Shown here piece by piece: positions 11,686 to 21,788 of a DNA stretch of 64,000 nt (position 1 is the first letter of the stretch; the number at the start of each line of letters is the position of its first letter). The notes under the pieces are model-generated. The model made no database searches, had not been told where the DNA came from, and saw nothing but the letters and a program-made list of their open reading frames with translations. Both the position numbers and the translations under genes were made by a program. Origin of the DNA: Microstegium vimineum (taxonomy: Eukaryota; Streptophyta; Magnoliopsida; Poales; Poaceae). The DNA is taken from positions 42,835,312 through 42,899,311 of the forward strand of contig CM039135.1 of the NCBI GenBank assembly GCA_022036555.1, written 5' to 3'.

Positions 11686-12670
11686 TCCTGGCATCAGGGT
11701 ATATTAGTTGTGTGATCATCAGTTCATTGACTTAATTGTCTTTTACTTTGCTAGAGGTAGAATAGTGCCCCGCTGTTCATGGTAAAAAAAAGGGTCATTC
11801 CTACATGTGGTAATTTTCTTTCTGAACCCCTTATTTACATCATCGATTTGATTAGTAATCATCTGTATTAACATCTTGTTAACTATAAGCAAAGTTATAG
11901 GTTATCTCTAATGAGTGCAGGCTTACCATTCTTTTCCTGAGCTAGTTGTACAAACACTATATGTCATTTCTTTTCGTCAGGTTATACTCAAATTTGACTT
12001 TTGAGATTTTTGCAATGTTGAATATTATTTTTGAATTTTCCAGTGTTTTTTTGTGTGTGTGGGAGAAACTGATGCAGAGGCGATGGTAGTATATCATTTA
12101 ATTAATTGATGCAGCACAGAGGTGAGGAGCACAACTGAGGAGTGAAAGGTGGAGGCACACGGGGTTTTTACTGTTAAAAGTAGGAAGAGATGACGAGCAG
12201 TTCACTTCCCCAAGAATGTACATATGTGATTAGATTGGTTTAGTGGGACTAGATAATTGAAAGAAGTGAAATCCATTCAACAGTTTTGATATATTTGGTA
12301 AACACATGCTGACCGTCTTGAGATATGACACTTCGAACAAGAACTGTGCACCAAGATTGTTATATATCGTCGCCATTACAGTGCATGAGTATAATAGTAA
12401 CACAGGTTCAAAACTTAAGTTATCATGATATTATTTTATTCCCATTGTAATGTCCATTGTTCCCGTTGCGATCCATATGTCCCCGTTGTGATCTATGTTA
12501 TCTTATCGTGCGATCAATGTGTTTTTAGTAAAAAAGTTTTGTTAACCCGTAGTAACGCACAGGCACGATACTAGTTAGTTACAATATGTGAACGAAAAGT
12601 TATCTTTTAGCACACTGTCACACATTTCCATCGTGCGTGTACAGTGTGACGCCTTGCAAATTAGCATATT

Positions 12671-12985
12671 TATATATACTACGAGAGTCTAAAACTATAC
12701 GTGGGAGTCCAAAAACTATTCTACGAAAATAGTAAAAGATAAGTTTGTTCTAAGGTAAACTGTCACTAATTTGACCAATTAACGGAAAAGGCACTCCCAA
12801 TTTTTTTGTTTGTTTGGTTCAAAGTCGAATCACTATGAGTTTTTTAAAGGAGGGTAACACCTTTGCTCTACATTCAGGTACATATATAACTAGGATAACA
12901 GTGACAGTCATAACCATAAAAGAGAACTAGCCCTATTACAAGATTAAATCTCATATACGCATATCGACCCATGCATGTTACCATT
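12671..12985 (+). repeat. Direct repeat copy A flanking a transposon
   Basis: About 315 bp, starting TATATATACTACGAGAGTCT and ending near TGTTACCATT, recurs with roughly 90% identity by eye at 15822-16122 in the same orientation. The repeats lie outside the Mutator-like element. They have no TG...CA ends, so they are not obviously LTRs. Confidence 0.75.
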
Positions 12986-13533
12986 CTGCGTTGTGGTTTG
13001 CTCTACATTCACGAAGGTTGTGTTTTGCACCAACTTGTAAGCGTGTGTCGATCACATAGGCCCCTGAACTTTGAAAATATATTTCTGGCCCTTTAATTTG
13101 TTAAATGGTACACCTAGGCCCATGAACTTCGATAATGTATTTTAGGCCCCCTAAACTTGTTAAGCGGTACACCACATACCCATGCTTAGCATGCGGACAT
13201 TTTTTTTTTACTAATGTGATGTTACTAGATGGCAAAAAAGATGCACCAAACCACTTGAAACCCAATCTGTGTCACTATCATCATCGCGGGAGCCACCTCT
13301 GCAAAGAGCTGCTTGTCGTTGACAACGAGATGAGGATCAACAGCTGGAGGGTGAGGTGACGCATCAAAGAAAGCACGACCCTGGCAACTATCAATGCTTC
13401 TCCTAGTTGTAGGTCAAACCACATGCACGTGACTCCTGTCAGCAATACTTCCACGCATGACTCGTCATGGTATGACCGAAGCAACACGCAGAAGCATTGT
13501 CGACTGGGGCCACACGCACGTGGTCTGGCCTAC

Positions 13534-15419
13534 TGAGAGATCTCTAGTGTTTTGGATAATTAGTGAAACCCAAAGTACTAACCTAGCTCTAAGTGATTGA
13601 GTAGGTCTAGTACACATGAGAAAGATGATGAAAAATGATGGAGCTAGCAAGGAAGCTAAATGGTGAAGAGCTCACACTTGGAGAAGTAGGAAAGTGAAAA
13701 GACCCTAAGCAATTCAAGGCAAAGTTATATGCTAGGGCTTTTCTTTTGGTGGTCAAGACACCAAGTGGGTGCACATTTAGGTTAGACAACCGTACTGTTA
13801 AGAGGGGGAAAGGCAAAAGTGATTGCGGTTTGTCAAGTGCCACTAGGTGTTATCTATATTGCATTTGCATTTAGGACCTGGTGAACTTACACCCTTCTTA
13901 AATGACAAGTAAAACATGCCAATACATGCTCACTAAAATGGATACTTAGTGTTTGGCATAATGGAGCAAGGGTGGAAAAAGAAGAAACAAATTTGGACAA
14001 GAATAGGGCGTCGGACGCTGGCGCCGGACGCTGGCCAAAGCGCGACGGAGCGTCCGACGGACAAACCCTAACAATGGATCAGTGCAGTCAAGGCGTCGGA
14101 CGCTGAGGAGCGTCTGTCGGTAGGGCGACAGACGCGTTCGATGGGAACATGTGCTCTCTGGTCCTCTCTGCTCGCAGCAACGGACGCTGTGGAGCGTCTG
14201 TCAGCCAGACGACAGACGCGTCCGACGGAAAATGGAGCTCTCGGGTGCTCTCTGGTCCTCTGCTCGCACTGACGGACGATCGCGACGGACTCTGAAGACT
14301 TTGCTAATAAGCGTCCATCGGGCTTCCAGAGAGTCCTGCAAACGAACAGCTCGCAGGGATGGCGCCGGACGCTGAAGGTCCAGGCATCGGACGATGGCGA
14401 CAGAGCGTCTGTCGGTTGAAGATTTTCAAAGTCAAAGCCCAACGGCTAGCTCTGACAAGGCGTCGGATGCTGCGACGGAGCGTCCGTCACACCCGTGAAG
14501 AACGTCCGTCGCCAACTTATCAGCCCAACGACTAGTGTCTTTGAGGGAGGTCTATAAATATGTGTTGGTCGGCTTGGGGGGTTCTCTCTCGCACATTTAA
14601 ACATCTTAAGACTCTCTAGAGCTGAGCACCTTCCCTCCCACTCATCTCCATGCTTGGTTAGTGAACTTCCAAAAGAGATTGAGTGATCCAAGTTCATTTC
14701 GCATATAGCTTTCATCTAGTGGCACTTGGCTGGCGTTCTCGTTGCGGATTTCTTGTTACTCTTGGTGATTTCCATCACCTAGACGGCTTGGAGCAGCGGT
14801 GGTAGATCGAGAAGCTTGGTGATTGTGCTTCGTCGACGACAAGTTGATTGTGAGAGGTTCTTGTGCCTTCCCCGCGGGAGATCGCAAAGGTAACTCTAGT
14901 GGATTGCTCGTGGCGTTTCAATAGCCTCATCTTGTGTTGGTTGTGCGGCACCTGGTGACGGGTTTGGCGTGTGATGCCAATTAGCGCGTGAACCTCCAAG
15001 TGAGTGTCTTGTCACAACGGGGACTAGCTAGTTGGCAAACTAGTGAACCTCGGAAGAAAATCAAGTGTCAACCTCCTTGTCTTCATTGTGATTGATTGGT
15101 TTTCTTAGTGATCACTTGATTGGCTCATCCTCTCCTCTACACGGCGGTATAATCCTTCCATCTTACTCTTGTTCGTACTTAGTAGAGATATTAGGTTATG
15201 TTAGTTGTTTAGCTCTCTAGCTAATTAGCTTGTGTAGGAGTTGTATGTCTCTTAGAGATATTAGGCTAGCACTTGTGGATAGGTGGCTTCGCAACACCCA
15301 CTAGGCTAGCGCAAAATTCGCTTCGCTTCTTAGTTATCTAACATTGTTGTTGAGGTTTCTTTGTAGAAATTTAAATTAGGCTATTCACCCCCCCTCTAGC
15401 CATCACATAGGACCTTTCA
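13534..15419 (+). mobile_element. Solo LTR (1,886 bp)
   Basis: It begins TGAGAGATCTCTAGTG and ends CACATAGGACCTTTCA, so it has TG...CA ends with a short inverted match (TGAGAG/CTTTCA). A 5 bp target duplication CCTAC lies at 13529-13533 and 15420-15424. A TATA box (TATAAATA, 14553-14560) and a CTATTCACCCCCC block near the 3' end are typical of a grass LTR family. No internal retrotransposon sequence follows, so LTR-LTR recombination has left a single LTR. The short frames inside are not genes. Confidence 0.88.
14005..14520. repeat. Degenerate palindromic repeat array inside the solo LTR
   Basis: Motifs such as GCGTCGGACGCTG and GAGCGTCTGTCGG, and their inverted forms, recur about every 30-60 bp upstream of the LTR TATA box. 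They look like a U3 enhancer-type array. The role is inferred from position only. Confidence 0.6.
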
Positions 15420-15821
15420 CCTACAAGTAGGAGAAGCATCACTGGTAGCTAGGTTCGTACTTTTAGCGATGCACCATGGCACCACCTCATCCTCCAGCCA
15501 CAAATGCTCTCCTTGCGAGAACCTCTATGCGGAGGCAGCTCCTACACCGATGACATCAACACAAATTGAGTTTCAGGGGGTTTGATGCTTAATTTTTTGC
15601 AAAGTAGAAACACCATATTGGCAAAAAAAAATACCCGTGTGGCAAGTATGTGTATGTGGTGTACCACTTAACAAGTTTAGGGGGACAGCAATGCATTTTC
15701 AAAGTTCAAGGGCCTATGTGTACCACTTAACAAGTTTAAGGGGTCAGAAATGCATTTTCAAAGTTCAGAGGCCTATGTGACACACACTTACAAGTTCGAG
15801 GGCCCCTGGTTCATTTAACTC

Positions 15822-16122
15822 TATATATACGAGAGTCTAAAACTATACGTGGGAGTCCAAAAACTATTCTACAAGAATATTAGAGAACTAAGTTTGTTTT
15901 AAGGTAAACTATCACTAATTTGACCAATTAGCGGAAAAGACATTCCCAATTTATTTTTGTTTTGTTCAAAGTGAAATCACTATGCATTTTTTAAAGGAGG
16001 GTAACCTTTGCTCTACATTCAGCTACATAACTAGGATAACACTTTCAGTCATAGCCATAAAAGGGAACTAACCCTATTACAAGATTAAATCTCACATACG
16101 CGTGTCGACCCATGTTACCATT
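15822..16122 (+). repeat. Direct repeat copy B flanking a transposon
   Basis: Second copy of the 12671-12985 sequence, in the same orientation, on the far side of the Mutator-like element. It differs by scattered substitutions and small gaps. Confidence 0.75.
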
Positions 16123-16469
16123 CCACGTAAGCGAAATAGAGGAATGGCTTTCCAGCGTGTTCCGCATTGTCTTTTTCCTTAAGCGAAGAGGTGAGCAGGG
16201 ATTGCGTTGGGGTGCCTGGGCCGCAAAAGAGTGGACGTCATTCGCAACCTGCTTCCGCCTTGGCGAAATGCCAGTATGGTTTGCAACAGATCAAAGAGCA
16301 ACACCTGCTTTGAACCTTGTTTTCCATAAGTTGTCGTGTTTGAAGATTTTGCGTTGCCAGTGCACGCCAAGGGACACCCAACATTAGTACTCCTTCATCT
16401 GATAAGGGGGCACGAGGTGGGGACCAGACAAGGAAGGTAGGAGTCGATATGATGGTCACCCATGGAGGC

Positions 16470-17480
16470 GCTATCTAGGTTGTGTGTCATTACCTAGAAA
16501 GAGATGGAATATTTGAGAATATGTAGTAGTTGAAAGGGCATTAACGTCTAGAAAAAAGCCTATCGGCGTGTATAAATAATTTTCAAGAAGGGGTTGTAAA
16601 ATAGAGTGGCGAACCCCAAACTCAAACCATTTATGACTATTATTCCACCATTTTAACTTTTCATATATTGATTCACCTTTCGTCCTTTCCATTATTGTTG
16701 TTCCTTTGATTACTCTAGTCATCCACTGGTTCAAAAGGCCTTGGCCTGGAACAACCCCTTTGATATGGCCCTTAGCCACAACTTTGCTAATCAAGACCCC
16801 CAAAACATTTGATAACAGGTTAAAAAAAGAGGTGATAGGGTATCTCCCAGTCTTAGACCTCTAAATTAAGGTTCTAAAATAGGAACTTCTTTCTCCATTC
16901 ACATTGGTGCAAACCTGGATCCCTCTCAAGTGTCCATCACCTAGTTAATCCATTTAGAAGGTGACTCTTTTCCCAACATACCTTGTTTTTAGAACTACCA
17001 TCTATCTTAAGAATTAGGCCTCTCTATTTAGTAGAATGTAGTTCATTAATGACTTCATGCAAAATAGCAACCCCTTCTATGCAAAATCACAACCCCTTAT
17101 AAAATGTTTCTTACATTTATGAATCATGTTTGGTTCTTCCTAATTACTCTTTGAGTTACATGAAGTAGTCTATTAGTAAGTACTTTGGTGAAACAATTGT
17201 AGTTCACATTCAAAAGGCAAATTAGCCTATATTGTTTGATGTTGTTTGCCTCTTTGACTTTAGACACTAAAGTGATTACCCAAAATTGAGTCTCTTGGTA
17301 TCTAGTGAGCTTTTATCAAAATCATGAAACATATGCATCAACTCCACCTAAATCACATCCTAAATCATTATGACTTTAACTAAATTAGCTTTATCAAATC
17401 ATCCATAAAATATGTTTGGATAGTGTGGAGACTTCGCTTTGCCTCCTACCCTCACTAAGAGTTAGTGGAGGTGGCCAAGG
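16470..17480 (-). pseudogene. Decayed LINE reverse transcriptase fragment
   Basis: On the - strand, blocks match the L1-type reverse transcriptase at 58000-59600 in this window: a CFTKVLTNRL-like block near 17215, a DPLSPLLFNL-like block near 16830 and VVAKGHIKGVVPG near 16755. A degraded version of the post-YADD region follows. Stops and frame changes are many. It is an old 5'- and 3'-truncated LINE in reverse orientation, and no target duplication was seen. The frame at 16471-16803 is part of it and not an independent gene. Confidence 0.65.
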
Positions 17481-17686
17481 GTGTTCCAAAGTGAGAAGGA
17501 AATGAAAGCTAGTTGTCCGAAACATGACATTTCACAATTAATTTGGGATTAAATGTCCATTAACTCACCTTGCTTTAGAATAACACTGTCGCTTGGGATG
17601 GAAATCCTCGGCCTCGAGCTTTGCTCGCTAATTAGTTATTACGATGCGTTGTCCCACAAGGCTGGCCCGAAGCCCCGAGGGGCTAC

Positions 17687-17756
17687 TGTTGGGGGGCGCC
17701 TTGGCATGCCACCCCACCCTCGCCTTTGCCTTGGTGAGACCCTCAAGTGTGCCTGA
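17687..17756 (+). mobile_element. Start of a gypsy LTR, interrupted
   Basis: CCCCGAGGGGCTAC followed by TGTTGGGGGGCGCC looks like a polypurine tract and the first bases of a 3' LTR. The LTR is broken at 17757 by a solo LTR and continues after 19871, fading by about 20100. The internal region upstream (17575-17686) is only a remnant. Confidence 0.45.
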
Positions 17757-19870
17757 TGTAACACCCTAAAAATCGTTTTTAGAAATAGCCATGGAAATTT
17801 GTTTACTTTATGCAATTTCATGACATTTAGTATAACCAAGTAATTAATTTCATAAATATAAAATTAATTTAGGGTTTTACAACTTCTTTGTTGCATTCAT
17901 GCCGGTGCATAGTTTTTATGCTTGAGTGTAGGGTAGGTTGCTTGGCTTTAATTCAAACTTTGGTTTGAATTTGAGTTGGTTTCTTTTGAAAATAAAAGGA
18001 AAACCTTTTCTTTTTGTCTTTTCTCTCTAACCTTTTTTCTAGCCCACCAGCCGAGCTGGCTCAGCCCCAAACCCTCTCCCCCTCCCTTTCTTTTCCTCTG
18101 CGCAGGCCCAGCCACGGCAGCCCGACCTGCTCACCCCCCCTCCCTCTTTCTCGCGCGCCCGGCCCAGCTCCCGCTCGGCCTGCTCGCTCAGCGCGCGGCC
18201 CAGCCAGCCCCCACCCGCACGCGGCCCCGCTCGCTACCCCCCGACCCCACCCGCCAGCGTCAGCCACCCCCTCCCCTTCCCCTTCCTCCGGCTGGAGGGG
18301 AAACAGCCGCACCGCCGCCCCCCCTCTCTCCCGGTAACGCTCGTCGGAGTGGCCTTAAAGGCCACTCAGCCGCGCTGCCAGCGCAAGTGGCGCACTCGTG
18401 CCGCCCCCGCTCCTCCCCTCGACCTATAAATAGGAGTCTCTTGGTCCTCTCACCCTTCCCCCAACCCTCTGCTCTGCCACCGTTCTGCTGCCGCACCTGA
18501 GTGCCGCCGTCGCCGTCGCCTCACCCTGAAAGCGAGGCTTTTGAGGAGCAGGAGTTCTAGGAGCAGTATCAGGACCAGAACTTTGAGCAAGGCAAGTATA
18601 CCTTATGGTTTCCTTGTTACCTAGCAAACTCATATCACTTGTAATACATATGCATGTGTCTATTTTACTCAAACCTTAGAGACTTACTTAGTTTCACTTG
18701 TACCACATCCTTGTTACCTATGGGGGGTTTAAGCATGATAAGTTTAGTTGTATAGCTATGCTACGCTCAACTCTCTTTATGAACTTGTATACTGGAAGGT
18801 TGGAACATCTGATCAAATGATAATAATAACTAAAACTTGACTAGGAGGGGGCTGGAGATGCATTATTTTCCCATATGCTCCAGTAACTCTCCATAAGGTT
18901 TGTATTTGGGATAGACAACCCAGGAAGTCTGTACAACCTTGAGGATCATATAGCTCTGATCTTAGTCGTAAAACTAGTTTGCTCTAAGTTGTTAGTGGTT
19001 ACCAACTCGTGGCGCAAGAGGGGCGCTTCGGTTTAAGGATGGTTCTCTTGCCTGTCTTGATGTGCCTTGGAGGCTGCGGTCTTTTTAGAGAGCCGTCTCG
19101 AAGGGGGGCCCCATTCGTCTAAGTGGAAACCTCGCGGCTACTAACTTGTTAGAGTGGCTAGTGTAAGGCTTCGTAGTGAACCCTGCCGGCTTACCTTGGT
19201 AGTGAGCTAAGAGGCTCGCGACCTCGGGAAAATGGGTAACATGACTCAAGGGAAAAGTTGTACAAATTCTATAGAGTTCTAAAATCTATCATGATAGTCG
19301 TGCTGACAGATACGAGCGGTCTGGATGTTTCCAACTATATTACCTGTTTTTTATACATTAAAATGGAAATGATGTTAAATTAGAACTGATGCTTATGCTT
19401 ATTCATTGGGAAAGGGTAAACTTATGTTTTTATATGTTATGTACTTAATAAAACTTGACCAACTAAAATTGCTTATTGCTTAAACCAGAGTCAGCCTTTT
19501 GAGCTTGCATCCCCATAGATATACTTGCTGAGCATGGTGAGTTGACGCTTGTTGTCACCACCTTTTGTATAAAAATCTCGGATGGGTACCAGATGTTGGA
19601 GGCTTTGAGGAGTTCCCCGAGGATTCCCGTGACTTCTGAGGAGGGTGTACCCCCAGTTGGTGTCCCCGTGGTGGGAGTCTTTGTTTTTCTACGTATTCCG
19701 TTGTAATAAACAATGCCGTTGGCTATGATGTGATGAACACCATGTGATGTAATAAATATAATCGTTGTTCGTGTGATGATATTATAATTTGTAAGGTATA
19801 TGTGAATCAAGACATCCTGGGTTCACATATATTTGTCTTCCAATTTATTATGATAAATTGGGGTGTTACA
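17757..19870 (+). mobile_element. Solo LTR of Tekay/Del type (2,114 bp)
   Basis: It begins TGTAACACCCTAAAAATCG and ends TAAATTGGGGTGTTACA, a 10 bp inverted terminal match (TGTAACACCC/GGGTGTTACA) typical of large grass chromovirus LTRs. A perfect 5 bp target duplication CCTGA flanks it (17752-17756 and 19871-19875). A GC-rich promoter-like block (18050-18420) is followed by TATAAATA at 18425-18432 and a pyrimidine-rich leader. No internal sequence is present. The proline-rich frames at 17976-18500 are by-products of the GC-rich block. Confidence 0.9.
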
Positions 19871-19875
19871 CCTGA

Positions 19876-20382
19876 CCTCCCGTATCTCTAGGGTCGATCC
19901 CACCACTAGTGGTTACAAAATGCTGACCTTGCTAGTGTAACCTCGCGAACTTATTTCTGCGCCGCCCTTTACGAGGGCACATTGTCTTTTTAACTATCCA
20001 TGGTTGGACACAACCTACGGAGAGTCTTGCCACATAGAGTAAACACTCATGACGAGCCGTGACCACCCGTTTGATGGAAGACAGAAGACTATGGTCGCCT
20101 CAAGTGGAAAATGAGACTATACATGGCTAACCGGCGGACATGGCATGAGCATGGGCACAAGTAAGCACAACACGACTAGGCACGACGACGTTGTGCCTGA
20201 TTGTGCCACCATGCCACGGTAGCAGCCCGAGCACGACACTACGACCTATTAAGTGTGTTATGCCATGCCGATGAGCATGGCAGTATAGCTTGCTAGCTTG
20301 AGTGCCCCCGCCACGACATGTCGTGGAGCATTAGTGGCGTGCCGCATGGACACATGTCGTCGTTTTCGCAAACTATCGTGTC
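19876..20382. other. Intergenic / old LTR remnant
   Basis: The first 200 bp continue the interrupted gypsy LTR. At about 20105-20290 lies a GC-rich stretch with repeated GGCACGA blocks that resembles the arms of the element at 2888-3368. No gene is supported. Confidence 0.35.
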
Positions 20383-20390
20383 GCCCTAGG

Positions 20391-20558
20391 CAGGGGCGGA
20401 GCTACGTGTTGCTTAGTGGGTGCAGCTGCACCCACAAAAAAAATCTAGAAACAGTGATAACAATTATTTTTTCACCATATATGTACCCATAAATTGAAAA
20501 CCCTTGCACCCATGAAGGCAAGTGCACCCCCCTTGAATTTGCTCTAGCTCCGCCACTG
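20391..20558. mobile_element. hAT-type MITE
   Basis: Ends CAGGGGCGGAGCTA and TAGCTCCGCCACTG are inverted copies bounding 168 bp of non-coding DNA. An 8 bp target duplication GCCCTAGG (20383-20390 and 20559-20566) is perfect, as expected for hAT. Confidence 0.88.
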
Positions 20559-20621
20559 GCCCTAGGTAGAGTGAGGCAGGAAGCGGCAGCTATCCAGCTG
20601 TGACAGGAGGATGGAGGTGGA

Positions 20622-20768
20622 CAGAGGCGGATCTAGGAACCAAAACCATCGGGGTCAGCTATACTAAATCATCACTTAAATCTACTATTGATCAGTAATT
20701 TTGAATAGGATTTGGTAAATGTTATAGGGGTTAGCTGACCCAGATGACAACACATAGCTCCACCCCTG
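20622..20768. mobile_element. hAT-type MITE, second copy
   Basis: Ends CAGAGGCGGATCTAGG and TAGCTCCACCCCTG are imperfect inverted copies. The 8 bp target duplication GAGGTGGA (20614-20621 and 20769-20776) is perfect. It belongs to the same general family as the neighbour 64 bp upstream but differs internally. Confidence 0.85.
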
Positions 20769-21315
20769 GAGGTGGAGTCGCTAGAGTTGAAGAGGGTGGA
20801 GCAGGCAGCCGTCCCCAGGCATGGCTGGTGGAGGCGGGCGAGCTGAGCCGGGGTGATGTGCCTCGCGTAGGATAAAGAAGGGAGATGAGAGTCGGATGGA
20901 CTCTGGAGTTGACGAAAGATGGGGGTGGGGAAGTAGAGTTTCAAAAGAAGTCACCTTCGATATATGTTACTTATTGCCAAACCAACGATTGATCTAGAGA
21001 GAATCCAAGATCTAGAGAGAATCCAACGAGTGTTGGCTTAAATATTGTGTCGTGATATGCTTTTCTAGACCGTATTTATACCTACCCGAGACCGCATTAG
21101 AGGAGTAGTTGAGAGCAAGAGGTCAAATGTCCACCTTAGCCCCGCGCCCAAGAGTAAAGACCCTCAGGCTGTTTAGGGCCAATTGTAATTTCATAATATT
21201 TCTAGCTGCTCATTTTTATATCACAAACATATTATTCTTCTTACAATTTGGCCAAATGACTTAAGGACAATTTAAAATTGCTTATATTCTAGAATAAATA
21301 GAATACTTAATTTTG

Positions 21316-21590
21316 CACTCTCTCAGTAATAAAAAAAGTTGTCGTTTAGGACAAAATTTTAGTCAAACATTGGGAATATAAATAATGAATAACTTTTAAG
21401 CTGTTAATTTTGAAAATGTAAAAATCATATCAATAGATTTATCTTAAAAAATATTTTCATAAATATATATATATATTATATTTCAATAAATATTTTTTAA
21501 AAAATAAGTGGTTAAAATTATACTTTGGAGATCGTGTTATTTTCTAAAATAATAAGCCTTTTGAGTATAGAGGAAGTAGGAGGGATGGAG
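21316..21590. mobile_element. Degenerate Stowaway-like MITE
   Basis: The interior is related to the MITE at 7302-7560. The right end (GGAGGGATGGAG followed by TA) is preserved; the left end (CTCTCTCAGTAATAAAAAAA) is decayed. It ends immediately upstream of the probable TATA box of the bHLH gene at 21789. Confidence 0.6.
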
Positions 21591-21597
21591 TATATAA
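21591..21597 (+). promoter_or_regulatory. Probable TATA box of the first bHLH gene
   Basis: TATATAA lies 192 bp upstream of the ATG, a plausible place for a plant core promoter with a leader of about 160 bp. Its first two bases coincide with the TA target site of the adjoining MITE. The transcription start is not known. Confidence 0.45.
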
Positions 21598-21788
21598 AGT
21601 AAAAATGTCGGACATGACCGTAAAGTTGATACCGACTCATCGTAAATGAAAGCTCAGTTTTGCATCCCTTGGAGTTGCTACTGAAAGTTCCCAACCTTTT
21701 CTCTCCAGCTTTTTTATCCTTGTACTACAAACTGACTATCACCCCGCCCGCGACAGCCAAGTTAGTAGCAGGCTAGCAGCACAACACA

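Larger units (their letters stand above)
9376..12574 (+). mobile_element. Non-autonomous Helitron carrying a CLF1 gene fragment
   Basis: The 5' end reads TCTCCCACAACTAAAAAGAC followed by a stretch with TTTCGTCCG, like grass Helitron 5' ends. The 3' end holds a short imperfect palindrome (CCCGTAGTAACGCACAGGC) followed about 6 bp later by the terminal CTAG. The element sits between A (9375) and T (12575), the A|T site expected for Helitrons, with no target duplication. No Rep-helicase is present, so it is non-autonomous. It contains intron-bearing exons of a host gene in the + orientation and a later Stowaway insertion. Confidence 0.75.
13032..15796. mobile_element. Mutator-like element with long terminal inverted repeats, split by a solo LTR
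   Basis: The left 180 bp (13032-13211) and the reverse complement of the right 180 bp (15618-15796) match well. Both begin AACTTGTAAG and share two near-tandem units containing CTTGTTAAGYGGTACAC and TGAACTTTGAAAAT. Without the inserted LTR the element is about 870 bp with no transposase, so it resembles a non-autonomous Mutator-like element. No clean 9 bp target duplication was found and the exact ends are uncertain: similarity to the repeat unit may run on to about 15807. Confidence 0.6.

Noticed and set aside
13023..13031. 9 bp target duplication for the Mutator-like element
   Set aside because: The left flank (TTTTGCACC) and right flank (CGAGGGCCC) do not match. The element call rests only on its long inverted ends.
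16112..16387. 91-codon + strand frame
   Set aside because: No domain, no conserved composition and overlapping - strand frames. It starts at the edge of a direct repeat.
17976..18500. Proline- and alanine-rich 174-codon frame on the + strand
   Set aside because: It lies inside the solo LTR at 17757-19870, in a GC-rich block open in several frames on both strands, and runs over the LTR TATA box. It is composition, not a gene.
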